Assembly (NCBI GenBank): GCA_963514095.1
Contig: OY741266.1
Location: 4,523,995 to 4,587,994 of the forward strand
Reading direction: 5' to 3'
DNA: 64,000 nt
Source: Eutrigla gurnardus
Lineage: Eukaryota; Chordata; Actinopteri; Perciformes; Triglidae
Shown: positions 12,645 through 25,100 of the stretch, in pieces
Layout of the letters: each line of letters starts with the position of its first letter
Numbering within the stretch: the first letter of the stretch is position 1
Program-made: the position numbers and the translations under genes
Notes under the pieces: model-generated
The model's database searches: none
Told to the model about the DNA's origin: nothing
Seen by the model: only the letters and a program-made list of their open reading frames with translations

Positions 12645-13282
12645 AGAGACAAACTGTTATTCAATATCAAACTTTGGAGACTTTTCTACTGTAATGTAAA
12701 ATCTTTATGCTCAAATTAAGATTATTATTTGATTTGGTTGTGTAATCTTTGTGTATATACTTAAAGTATGACAAAATGTAGTCTTCAATATTATGGTATC
12801 ATATGTTTGTTCATGGTTTAAGACCTTAAAAGCTGCTTTCAGCATGTTTAACTCACATCCAAGGACTTATTGCCTCTGTAACTACAACTGTGCTACATTT
12901 TAATGTTTTCGTAAGGCTAAATTTATCAGTAGCATTTAGTCACATGTAAGTCTTTGGTAAATGGTAAAAAACACAATTGAATTGCCCTCCTGTGATGTTT
13001 ACTAGTAGGCTGTTAGGACATGCAGTACCAAAACCGGCCACAAAAACCCCACCAATATCAGGATTTTAAAAAATCACTGCGACAAATTGAGGCAAAACAC
13101 CCTCCCGATTTTTTAATATGATTTTAACAAGAATATGATCTTTCAAAAAAAGTACGTTTGGACCTGATACTTGTTATCACCTAGCACTTATAAGTTACCG
13201 GTTCTATAATAGTTTGTTTACCTGCTGTCATTGCTACAGACGCAGAGTAGCCTGCAGTGCTAGTTTCTTCAATCTCACAGAA

Positions 13283-13606
13283 ATGGACACTTTTGGAGAA
13301 TATACTGAAACTTTTGAAGACTCTAATGAGGAGTTTTTTTCCACCCAAACCCAACCGTACCTGTACGAGCCTGAATATACAGAGGAAGAATTGCACGAGA
13401 GGGATGCTCAAAGGGCAGAACGTGAACGAGTGTCTGTGGAGACCGAGATAGCCCCCGCTGGAGCTGAGAACCGGGACCGAACAGACGGAGACTGGTGGTG
13501 CCAGGAGGGAATCCGAGGGTTTATGGTTCTACGGACGGAGCAGAGGTTCGGGTTCACGGTGCGTAATTGTGGGTTCGCGTGGCCGTGGGCTGCCCCCGGT
13601 GTTTGA
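13283..13606 (+). pseudogene. P2X7-C-terminal-like ORF fragment
   Basis: The frame from the ATG at 13283 encodes about 107 residues: MDTFGEYTETFEDSNEEFF, PYLYEPEYTEEELHERDAQR and DGDWWCQEGIRG. The YEPEY...E...DWWC arrangement recalls proteins with the P2RX7 C-terminal-like domain that are multicopy in fish, usually continuing past the WWC with further Cys residues. Here that continuation is missing, so it looks truncated. Alternative: the first exon of an unrecognised gene. Confidence 0.35.
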
Positions 13607-14686
13607 GTGAGCTCCGAGGGCTTTTCAAACTGCCTTGGGGGCTTAAGGGCCGACAAATCGGTGGTGTTCAGGTGTGTATTTACGGGCTGGATTCCGAGCA
13701 GCGCGTCTTAGAGTTTTGAGTCCGACGGAGCAAAGTAAAATTCCGCTGCTGCTGAGAAACTAGTCCCTCAAAAAATGGATGATTCATGCGATGCAAGGTT
13801 AGTTTTGTTTCAAATATTATTCTATCAACACACATATGTACATCGACAGTCTAGTGTTTTAATTGATTTGCCTCGGGTGCACTGTGGAGTGTTTTTAATG
13901 CGATGCTAACTAGAACGATTGACTTGCGCTAGCCATAGCACAAGCGAACTCGGCAACTAGAAGAACTGAATGAAATTTCTTGAAAACTTCTCCAGATGTC
14001 TCGAACACACCGGCTCACTTGGAAAATAGGTCTTATGTCCAAAATTCTGAACTATCCCTTTAACCTTATTTTCACCTGTTGGGTGACATCTGGTTAGCCG
14101 ATGTCTGCTCTGCTTGTAATAGTCAATTAAAATGCTATTCGTCTTCCATCTGCTTTAGAAGTAATGGTTGTAAGCCTTTGGTTTATTGGGTTACAGTTTA
14201 TACAAGTGTGTTTGTTCAAGTTTCCATCAGCGGTATAGTGCACATTATTACTGTTAATACTCCACATCTTAGCCTCCCTATATATTTCACTGCACTTCTT
14301 TGCACTTTGGTTAGAGACAGCATTTCATTGTTATGATGATAAAGTTGAATTTTCATTATTAGTGTTATGTATACCAAACACTATGCATATGTTTGTTTTC
14401 CATCTCTTTTCTTGTACTGCTTTCATTGTTTTATTATTAATAAAATATAACACTCAATGGTCATATAATTGTCTTCTCTCTTTAGATGCACTTTTAGATA
14501 TTTTAAACCCCACCGCTGCAAATCCTGGTCCACCTGCAGCCCCCCAGCACACATTTAGATACATTCTTCTGTGTGCAAACATTGCATTTACCATTATTCA
14601 TCCACCTGATTTGTTTTATTATTATTCATCTGGATTCTGGTGTAAAACTGCTAAAAAAAAAGTAACTTTCCATAAAACGCCGCTGT
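13607..14686. other. no gene seen
   Basis: GC-richer at 13607-13760 then AT-rich. Nothing protein-like was recognised. Confidence 0.5.
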
Positions 14687-14814
14687 AGCCGTCTGTCAAT
14701 CAGCAGGTAGCCCCGCCCCCTAAATCATCCCCTGGTTTCTGGTCTGTTGGACTCTAAATGGACCATAATGTACTAAATGAACATCATGCTGGATTGAAGA
14801 AGACTTGAAACTAG
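14687..14814. repeat. dispersed repeat, copy 2
   Basis: Second copy of the family at 5293-5510. It is followed at 14930-14950 by GCCCCCTGCTGGCCA, which also occurs (as GCCCCCTGGTGGCCA) after the third copy near 53992. Confidence 0.7.
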
Positions 14815-15445
14815 AGATTGAGACATAAACTCATGTTTACTATGTTTACTGAGATTATAAATCAAGAGAGAAGAAGACTAAATTTCTAATAGACTTCCAT
14901 GAAAACTGACTTATTTTTCAACCTCCTGATGCCCCCTGCTGGCCAATAGAGAGTATGCAATTTCAAGACACCTTCAGCTTGAGTTGACACCTGTTTTCAA
15001 CATAGAAGCTTCAATCAAACATCCTGACTTAGGACGTGTGTGCTATCATTTTGTCATCCATACCTTACTTCTTTAGAAATTATTTCTCAAAGCATTCTGA
15101 TTGGTTCTCCCCTTCAATCCTCATTCAGACTTTCAAAAGCAGCGTTCAGTTTCCTCAAGTTTTATTCTGCAGGAGACAAATACAAAACGCAACCCTGTGG
15201 ACAGGAAAGGTTTCAAAGTCGTCCATGATGTTGTTTGTTCTGCTCAATGAATTCTAGTTCATATTTATTTTCTACCTTTAATATTATTTACTATTATTTC
15301 GTTTAGTGAGGTAGACTTATTTTTTTTTTTTTTGTTAATAAACTATTTTCACACCTTAAAATTTTATGACTGGGATCAAACTAAGATCCATCTTTCCTCT
15401 ATTTTCTTCTACTTCATTAAGTACTCAGTGCAGTGAAGTATAACT

Positions 15446-15446
15446 G

Positions 15447-15480
<34 letters not shown>
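15446..15480. repeat. (ATC)n microsatellite
   Basis: Trinucleotide tract of about 12 units. The surrounding 14960-16125 shows no gene other than the presumed eml6 3'UTR on the minus strand. Confidence 0.95.
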
Positions 15481-15481
<1 letters not shown>

Positions 15482-16125
15482 GACAGTACAAGATGCAAAA
15501 CAATACAAGGACAGTATTCATCATCCATATCTGTAAAAAGCCCTAAATTATCATGTTTCATAGCACCACAATTATAAATAAAGTTGTATCAAATGTTTGG
15601 TCAGAGTTTGTGAAAAAGGCACATACTGACAAACGGAAACACTGCTACGTGAAACAGCTACAAGTTCTTTTAAAGAGGTTCAACTGGAAAACAGAAAAAC
15701 TGCACTTTCCATGTTTCTGGATCTTTTTCAACACATTTAACAACACAAACCTTTGAACACAGAGACCTGAACTATAAACGATTGTTTCATCAGTTTCACA
15801 TCAAATGTCTTCACGTCACAATGAAATACAGTACTGTTAGCTTCTGGACCGGAGCATCCCGGAGAGGAAATGTCACATGTTTGATATCATGTGACGTGAG
15901 TCTGTCAGCAGCAGGTAACTCAGCTCAGTGAACATCCACAGCTTGAATTCTTTGTGTTCAGACTTCCTGTCATGCCTGGTTTCAGGTCAAAGGACTGAAG
16001 CATCAGGAGAGGTGAGTGCAGCATCACAGGAGAAGAGGAGAAGAATAAGAAGAAGGACAGGAGGAGAAGAGGAAGGAGAAGAGGAAGAGGCTCTGATGCA
16101 GGACTCTGGTGGGGGTTTGAGGATC

Positions 16126-16150
16126 TCACTGACATTTCCATACGAATAAA
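16126..16150 (-). CDS. eml6: eml6 terminal coding exon 41 (25 nt of CDS) with stop
   Basis: The acceptor tttcttccctccag at 16151 onward is followed by T (completing Ser), then codons for LFVWKCQ and TGA at 16126-16128. This matches the family C-terminus (FVWRC or LFVWKC). The 3'UTR runs left into a pyrimidine-rich stretch on the mRNA strand (16020-16090). The first AATAAA I see on this strand is at 15264-15269, about 860 nt past the stop, but the cleavage site is not established. Confidence 0.88.
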
Positions 16151-19100
16151 CTGGAGGGAAGAAAGAGAGAAATAGATTTATTTGACAGTGTATGTTATTC
16201 AGTGATTTCTAGAAATACATACATATTCCTTGAATTTTCATGAAATTTACCATTGAAACTATATATAAGATTGTAACTTTCTCAAACTCTACCAAGGCTC
16301 TGACTGACTGTTCATTCATCGGAGCTACAACATTTAATTTTGGGAACGAATAATAATAGATCTGTGTTTTCTTTGATCAAATGATGATTGCATTGTTTTG
16401 GAAAAACACTAAAAACGCTGGATGAGACTGATGCTGTCTTCCTCGAGAAAAGAGAAACATTAAAAACACTGAAGTCACAATACAATATTATCATGCTAAT
16501 AAAGTCATGAGACAATATCACGATGATTAAGTCACAATGCCATATTATCAGGATACTAAAGTTACACTATGATATGATGAAGATTATGAAGTTACTGAAA
16601 TATCACAATAATTAAGTCACAATACCATATCATGAGGATACTTATGTCACAATTCGTAATCATGATGATAATTGAGTCACGATACAATATAATCACGGTA
16701 ATTTAGTCAGGATATGATGATATCAGGATACTTAAGTCATGGTATGATCTTACTCTAATTTTAAACATATGTTGAGTATTGCTTTGACATACACGTATTA
16801 CTTTTTTTAAATGCAGACTTTACAGTTTGTTAACATGTGTTTTATCTAATAAGATACATTTTTCATTCGCCTTGGTACCAACTTCCTGCCAATCAGTTGA
16901 TTCTACCAGAAAAAAACTCAGCACCATCTAGTGGACTGAAAAAGCTACTGCTACCAAAAGATTGAACCTGTATTTGTGATATCGATTACAAAACAATCAG
17001 CTTTCAACAATCAACGCTGAAGACTTAATACATAAATAACGTATTTAACAAATAGTTCTTGTATTTTATATCTTCATTTCACATCTATCTTTTTTTAATT
17101 TTCCTTAAATTACCTTTGCTCTGAATTTTTTAAATCGTAAAAGTTTTTAAATCGTATTTAAATATCTGTGTTAAATTGCATTTTGTCTTTTGATTTTCTG
17201 TGTTAAGTGTTTGAATTGGCTTGTTGATGAAATGTGCTGTAGAAATAAACTTGCCTAAAAGATGGATGATTGGCTTCCATGTATAAATACATTGCCACGC
17301 AAACCATAGCATTACTATGCAGCTTCAATTTCCTCCCACCCCTAATTAATATCTCAAATACTATTTGTTGATTTCTTTTACATTTAGAAATGTTTCATCA
17401 GTGAGTGTGAAAAGTCTGTTTTTTAAATCATTAATATGTGCTTTCATTAACTGTGTTAAATAAATGAACAATAAATGCAAAAAACCCTCTTCTGACGGGC
17501 CTGAATGGACATTATTCTTCTTTCTTTGATCTCACTATTCAACCTGACTCATCACCTGAATCAAAGGCCTTTCCTCTGTCTGCTCTGAGAGAGCTGCTCT
17601 AACTTCATCTCACCTGCAGTCGCTGCCTCCGGCGCTGACCACAAATTTATCATCGCAGGAGAAACGAATGTTTGTGACGTGAGCAGAGTGACCGAAATAG
17701 CGCTTGTGTTTTGCCTGTGAACAGATGAGAAGGAGGTAATAAGAGGTGGACAGAACTCTTCTATTATCTGTTAGAGACTTAGAGAAGAAGATGCGTCACT
17801 GTCATACCAAGTTCACTTACAAATTTATCTGAGCACGGGAAGTCAAAGAGCTTGATGAGGCCAAAGTCATCTCCGGTCACCAGGTTGAGGCCGGTGTGGG
17901 AAACACAAGCACAGTTCACGTCTGCCTTCTCGGTGTTACGAGGCCAAACTCCGAGGACCTCGTCACCCAGAATGCTGAGAAACAAAAAACATCACCATCA
18001 TTGTCAATATGTTACTAATATATGATCTTTCCTAATGCTGTGTTCACACAAAATGTGAAGGGAATCTTCGTTTAACCACAGGATCATTTAGGTTTTTTTG
18101 CTAGACGAAACATGGAGGAGGCGGGGCTTCCCTCACTATTTGGTGTGATTTAAACATTATATTCTTTTGCCTACATGAAAACATGTTTCTATGCAATTAT
18201 ATCTTGACAACATGTCACCGCTATAACCATCGTTGTTTGACTAGCATCATCTTTGCTTTTTACTATCTGTTTGGACTGGCACCTATTTTTTTGACATTCT
18301 TCTTTCTCCAGGAGCACCAACCAGAGGATGCTGCTTCATACTTTGTATGATGAGCCTGTCTCTACAATCTGATAGCCGTGACGTTAGAGAGGAGGACATA
18401 AGCTCAGCACATGGGGGCTGCTGAGTCCCGGGTTGGAGTCCGACCCGAGGCCCTTTGCTGTGCGTCGCCCCCCTGTCTCTCCTTCTTTCACTCTCATGCT
18501 GTCCATCCATCCATCGTCTACCGCTTATCCTGTATTCAGGGTCATGGGGGGGCTGGAGCCGATCCCAGCTGTCATTGGGCGAAGGTAGGGTACACCCTGG
18601 ACAGGTAACCAGTCTATCAGAGGGCCGACATGTAGAGACAGACAGGTAACCAGTCTATCACAGGGCTGACATGTAGAGACAGACAGCTAACCAGTCTATC
18701 ACAGGGAGACATGTAGAGACAGACAGGTAACCAGTCTATCACAGGGAGACATGTAGAGACAGACAGGTAACCAGTCTATCACAGGGCTGACATGTAGAGA
18801 CAGACAGGTAACCAGTCTATCAGAGGGCCGACATGTAGAGACAGACAGGTAACCAGTCTATCACAGGGCTGACATGTAGAGACAGACAGGTAACCAGTCT
18901 ATCACAGGGAGACATGTAGAGACAGACAGGTAACCAGTCTATCACAGGGCTGACATGTAGAGACAGACAGGTAACCAGTCTATCACAGGGAGACATGTAG
19001 AGACAGACAGGTAACCAGTCTATCACAGGGCTGACATGTAGAGACAGACAGGTAACCAGTCTATCACAGGGCTGACATGTAGAGACAGACAGGTAACCAG

Positions 19101-22100
19101 TCTATCACAGGGCCGACATGTAGAGACAGACAGGTAACCAGTCTATCAGAGGGCCGACATGTAGAGACAGACAGGTAACCAGTCTATCACAGGGCTGACA
19201 TGTAGAGACAGACAGCTAACCAGTCTATCACAGGGAGACATGTAGAGACAGACAGGTAACCAGTCTATCAGAGGGCCGACATGTAGAGACAGACAGGTAA
19301 CCAGTCTATCACAGGGCTGACATGTAGAGACAGACAGGTAACCAGTCTATCACAGGGCCGACATGTAGAGACAGACAGGTAACCAGTCTATCACAGGGCT
19401 GACATGTAGAGACAGACAGGTAACCAGTCTATCACAGGGCTGACATGTAGAGACAGACAGCTAACCAGTCTATCACAGGGAGACATGTAGAGACAGACAG
19501 GTAACCAGTCTATCAGAGGGCCGACATGTAGAGACAGACAGGTAACCAGTCTATCACAGGGCTGACATGTAGAGACAGACAGGTAACCAGTCTATCACAG
19601 GGCCGACATGTAGAGACAGACAGGTAACCAGTCTATCAGAGGGCCGACATGTAGAGACAGACAGGTAACCAGTCTATCACAGGGCTGACATGTAGAGACA
19701 GACAGCTAACCAGTCTATCACAGGGAGACATGTAGAGACAGACAGGTAACCAGTCTATCAGAGGGCCGACATGTAGAGACAGACAGCTAACCAGTCTATC
19801 ACAGGGAGACATGTAGAGACAGACAGGTAACCAGTCTATCAGAGGGCCGACATGTAGAGACAGACAGGTAACCAGTCTATCACATGGCTGACATGTAGAG
19901 ACAGACAGGTAACCAGTCTATCACAGGGAGACATGTAGAGACAGACAGGTAACCAGTCTATCACAGGGAGACATGTAGAGACAGACAGGTAACCAGTCTA
20001 TCACAGGGAGACATGTAGAGACAGACAGGTAACCAGTCTATCACAGGGAGACATGTAGAGACAGACAGGTAACCAGTCTATCAGAGGGCCGACATGTAGA
20101 GACAGACAGGTAACCAGTCTATCACAGGGAGACATGTAGAGACAGACAGGTAACCAGTCTATCACAGGGAGACATGTAGAGACAGACAGGTAACCAGTCT
20201 ATCACAGGGCTGACATGTAGAGACAGACAGGTAACCAGTCTATCACAGGGAGACATGTAGAGACAGACAGGTAACCAGTCTATCACAGGGCTGACATGTA
20301 GAGACAGACAGGTAACCAGTCTATCACAGGGCTGACATGTAGAGACAGACAGGTAACCAGTCTATCACAGGGAGACATGTAGAGACAGACAGGTAACCAG
20401 TCTATCACAGGGCTGACATGTAGAGACAGACAGGTAACCAGTCTATCACAGGGCTGACATGTAGAGACAGACAGGTAACCAGTCTATCACAGGGCTGACA
20501 TGTAGAGACAGACAGGTAACCAGTCTATCACAGGGCTGACATGTAGAGACAGACAGGTAACCAGTCTATCACAGGGCTGACATGTAGAGACAGACAGGTA
20601 ACCAGTCTATCACAGGGCCGACATGTAGAGACAGACAGGTAACCAGTCTATCAGAGGGCCGACATGTAGAGACAGACAGGTAACCAGTCTATCACAGGGC
20701 TGACATGTAGAGACAGACAGGTAACCAGTCTATCACAGGGAGACATGTAGAGACAGACAGGTAACCAGTCTATCACAGGGAGACATGTAGAGACAGACAG
20801 GTAACCAGTCTATCACAGGGCTGACATGTAGAGACAGACAGGTAACCAGTCTATCACAGGGAGACATGTAGAGACAGACAGGTAACCAGTCTATCACAGG
20901 GAGACATGTAGAGACAGACAGGTAACCAGTCTATCACAGGGAGACATGTAGAGACAGACAGGTAACCAGTCTATCACACGGAGACATGTAGAGACAGACA
21001 GGTAACCGATCTATCACAGGGCTGACATGTAGAGACAGACAGGTAACCAGTCTATCACAGGGCTGACATGTAGAGACAGACAGGTAACCAGTCTATCACA
21101 GGGCTGACATGTAGAGACAGACAGATCATTCACGCTCACATTCACACCTACGGGCAATTTAGAGTACACTCTCATGCTGTCCTCTCCATAAATAAAGGGA
21201 AAGGAAAAACAAATAATAAGCGGTCGGAGTGGCAAACACAAAAAAGGTGGAGCGCTCAGAAAAGGTTTGTTCCTTAGACCCGCCAGTATGTTTTAGTATG
21301 GAGCATGTTCCCTCAACCAAAACTAAAACTAACTAATTCCTCATCTCATAGACAGCCTCACCTGGTCCAGGTAGCCCAGGTGATCCTCTCGCAGACAGAC
21401 TGCTCTGTGACGATCTTCCCCGAGGGAACTTCATGCACCTCCTTTGTGTAGGTGCTGGTGGACACCTGGAATGGAAGTGAAAGACATTTCATGTTTCACT
21501 GATGTGTGTCGCTGCGATGAAGGATTTTCAGTGAGCTCAACTGCAGGAAAAGCATCTGTTGCCCCATCCATCAAAGGTCAGAGGTCACAAGACCATGAGC
21601 ATCAACAGAAATCAAACCTACATTTGCTCCTGACCAAACGTGTCATGATTAGTCTTTTTAACCTGGATGTGTTTGCTGTCAGCAGAGAAGTCGATCTGGA
21701 TGACAGAGCCAGGGATGTCCTTACAGTAGCCGATCCTGTTCAGGGACGGTCCCAGAGAAAGGTCGTAGAAATCCACAGCACTTTCAACCGAACCCACCGC
21801 CAAGAATCGGTTGTCTGGACTGAAGCTGAAGCACATGAAAACCACAGAAAGATGTGCAGTTGATTGAGGTACAACACAAAGTGTCCTGATATCTGTAAAG
21901 AGTGATGTTGTACCGTATGTCCTGGATGGCGACGCTGCGATCTCTCTTCTTGCCCCAGACGGTGAGGGAGTTGACCAGCAGGACGATGAACTCTCCATTC
22001 TCCATCCCAATGGAAACCATCTCTCCATTGGGACTGTAGGAGGTGCACTTGGCAGGATGACCCAAACTCACTTTGTTCAGAAGTTTCTAACACAGAACAT

Positions 22101-25100
22101 AGACAACCGAGCGTATGAGTAGATGGCAGAAGTACTGACTCCTCACACCTCAGTCTTCAGAGAGGTACCTTATCAGCAAGGTCCCATATCCGGATGGTCC
22201 CGTCATCGCTGGCGGAGATGAAGACGTCTTTGAAAGGGTGAGCTGCCAAACCCCAGATCCCTCCCTGAGTGTGTCCGTTGATCATTGTGTTGGAGGCAGC
22301 ATTCTTTTCACCAACCTCTATGATCTCGCCATCTTTGGTGCCCACCAGGATTTTACCCTGAATCATAAGAGACAAGCGACATGGGTCAAAACATGCTGAA
22401 ATGTGATCATTCTACCTTAAATTTAGGGGAAAAAACAGTTGGGGGGATTTTTTATATTTATATTATTTTATTCATTTAGTTTTCAACTCTCATAAAACTA
22501 GTCTGCACTTTTAGTCATCTTATTCTATACTTCTCTAGTATCATCTTATTCTATATACTTCTCTAGTATCTTTCTTTTTTTCTTTGCCTGTAAAGCACGT
22601 TGAATGACCTCTGTGTGATAAGGGGATATATAAATAAACTTGCCTTCCCCCTATAACTGGAGGTAAATTGCAAGTGTTATTTCACCTTCAAACTACAATG
22701 GTCACATCTAATTAATATAAAGTCCATTACAACAAGGTTCTGGCTAAAAGCAATCAAGAGCTGGATCCTATTTTACCACTACTGTACTGGTGTTTGTGGT
22801 ATGTTTATTTTATTGTATTTCCATATTTGTAATATATTGTGGTTTTATAATATAGAAATCTGTATTAATTACTAGGGGTTTAACAGTATACAACATTCAT
22901 GGTTCAGTACGTTGTTGGTACAAAACAGAAAACAACAACTTTTTGTGGTCCTTTTTTTGGGTCCATTTATCTGACTTACCTTGCTAAACCAACTAGCATG
23001 CTACAACTAACAACATCTGATGCACTGCCAAAACCATCCAGGTCAAACTCGCAGCAGTAGTACACAGCTGTGCTTTTGACTTTAAAACAAAGCTCTGGTT
23101 TGGAACTACTTTGCATCGTCTCTATTAAATAAAATACATATTAAATTAAAATGAAATGATTGTGAATAAGCACTGACTGAGACACTTTTGCATTGACGCT
23201 GCATAAGAGTTGTTGTGTTGGGTACCTTTCCTCTGCAGACGGATCGGACGTTCTCCACCGGTTGGCCCGTCTCCAACTGAAATGCTCTGCATCGCTTCAT
23301 CTCCTGATCCCAAAGCTTCACAGCGCCACCTTCTTTAGTTCTAACAAACACACAAACAAACACCATGGTTTTATTTTCACAGCTCTGACTCAATGCACTT
23401 CTTCCCTATGGATCCTTTTACAGTTTGTAGCCAATGATGGCAACAGAGGGACGACACGGGGCAACAGCTTTTAAAATCCTAGTTTTCTGAATGGAATCTA
23501 GTTGATGGGTGCTAGGCTATGCAAACATTGTAGCCACTCCATCAGCACTCCAAATAAGGTCATCCATCCATCCATCCATTGTCTACCGCTTATCCTGTAT
23601 TCAGGGTCGCAGGGGGGCTGGAGCCGATCCCAGCTATCATTGGGCGAAGGCAGGGTACACCCTGGACAGGTAACCAGTCTATCACAGGGCCAACATATAG
23701 AGACAAAAAACCATTCACGCTCACATTCACACCTACGGGCAATTTAGAGTCATCAATCAACCTATCCCCATCCTGCATGTCTTTGGACTGTGGGAGGAAG
23801 CCGGAGAACCCGGAGAGAACCCACGCTTACACGGGGAGAACATGCAAACTCCACACAGAAGGAACCCGGGGCCGACCCGGTGATCGAACCCGGGATCCTC
23901 TTGCTGTGAGGCGAGAGTGCTACCCACTACACCACCGTGCAGCCCCCAAATAAGGTCATCTAGACATAAATAAGACAGAGACCTAGTCTCTGGTTTCTCC
24001 ACATAGTCTGGTCTGGTCTCTGGACTAAATAAAGTGTTGATTCTTGGGTACTCACGGCCGTTCCTTCCCCCCTGTAACGATGAGTCCATCCCTCAGGGTG
24101 GTGTACATGGTGAAAACTGGGCCGCTGTGCGCCTTCGCCACCACTCGTACCAGGAAGTGCTCCCTCCATACGTAAACATCTCCGTTTATAGCGCCGGTAA
24201 AGGTAAGGTTGTTCTGGAGACAAACACTGACTTACTACAGATTTATAGCATGTATATTAAAAGGTGAGTCTCAACTACAGGTTTTTATCTTACAGCACCA
24301 AATGCGACAGACAGCATGGTCTGCATGCGGCCGTCCTCCACCGAGCCAATCACTCCCTTCTTGTACACGAGTGAACCGCCAACCAGAGTCCAGAACTTGA
24401 TGTGTTTGATTCCCACCGACACAAACTGGGTGTCAGAGTCCGGTCTGAACTCCACCACGAAGATCCGCTCAGCATGGCTTCCTTTACAGGTCACCTTGGT
24501 GCCTGGCAGAGAGGTCAAAGGTCACTTTCCAAGCGGATGATTCTCAATGGTATATTCATTGTGAATTCTGCTTTTTTTTTAGACTGGACTGTATATTATA
24601 TGAAGGCTGTGGTTCATATTATATCATATCATATCATAATTACACATATTTGGCAAACTGTCTGCCACCAAAGGGTCAAAAAATATCTTAGCTTCAGCTA
24701 CTAAGATACATCGCTTCTGTGAATATGCGTCACATCTTCAACCGCGTATCCGGTGTCAGGTTGCATGAATATGTGTGTGGAATATAAATGTATCTGTCAC
24801 AGATCAGGGATCTCATTTGCACAGTGAAAAACATTCTCATTTATTAAACCTCACATATGCCTGCTAGTGCTCAACTTCATTTTATGAATCCCAAATCAAC
24901 TTGAAAAAAGTGAAACGTGTTCATGTGGATCAGCCCTAATATAAGGAGACATGAGCAAGTTTTAACAATAATAGTAATATCATAAATATTTACAGAGCCT
25001 TTCAAGGGACCATAGGACGCTTTACACACAATGACGTTTTTTTCTCCAAGTTTCTGATGCTCACCACAAACCAGCGTAATAAAGGTTTTTGATCATATCC

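Larger units (their letters stand above)
11110..13172. mobile_element. DNA transposon with rearranged, partly palindromic interior
   Basis: The left part (11110-11940) matches 61379-62200 almost base for base, beginning GGTCATTCCGTGTCATTTCA. About 11675-12300 is then repeated in reverse complement at about 12637-13172, giving two inverted arms around a spacer near 12303-12634. The left arm carries a SINE tail (12091-12181) that the right arm lacks. No outer right terminus was identified, so the copy is rearranged or truncated. Confidence 0.75.

Noticed and set aside
17130..17312. Terminal eml6 exon near 17290 (TTTGCGTGG)
   Set aside because: It gives F-A-W in the wrong context and lacks an acceptor; 16126-16150 fits acceptor, phase and C-terminal motif.
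18596..21125. CRISPR-like array of 40-bp repeats
   Set aside because: Units are contiguous with no unique spacers, lie inside a SINE in a vertebrate intron, and no cas genes are present.
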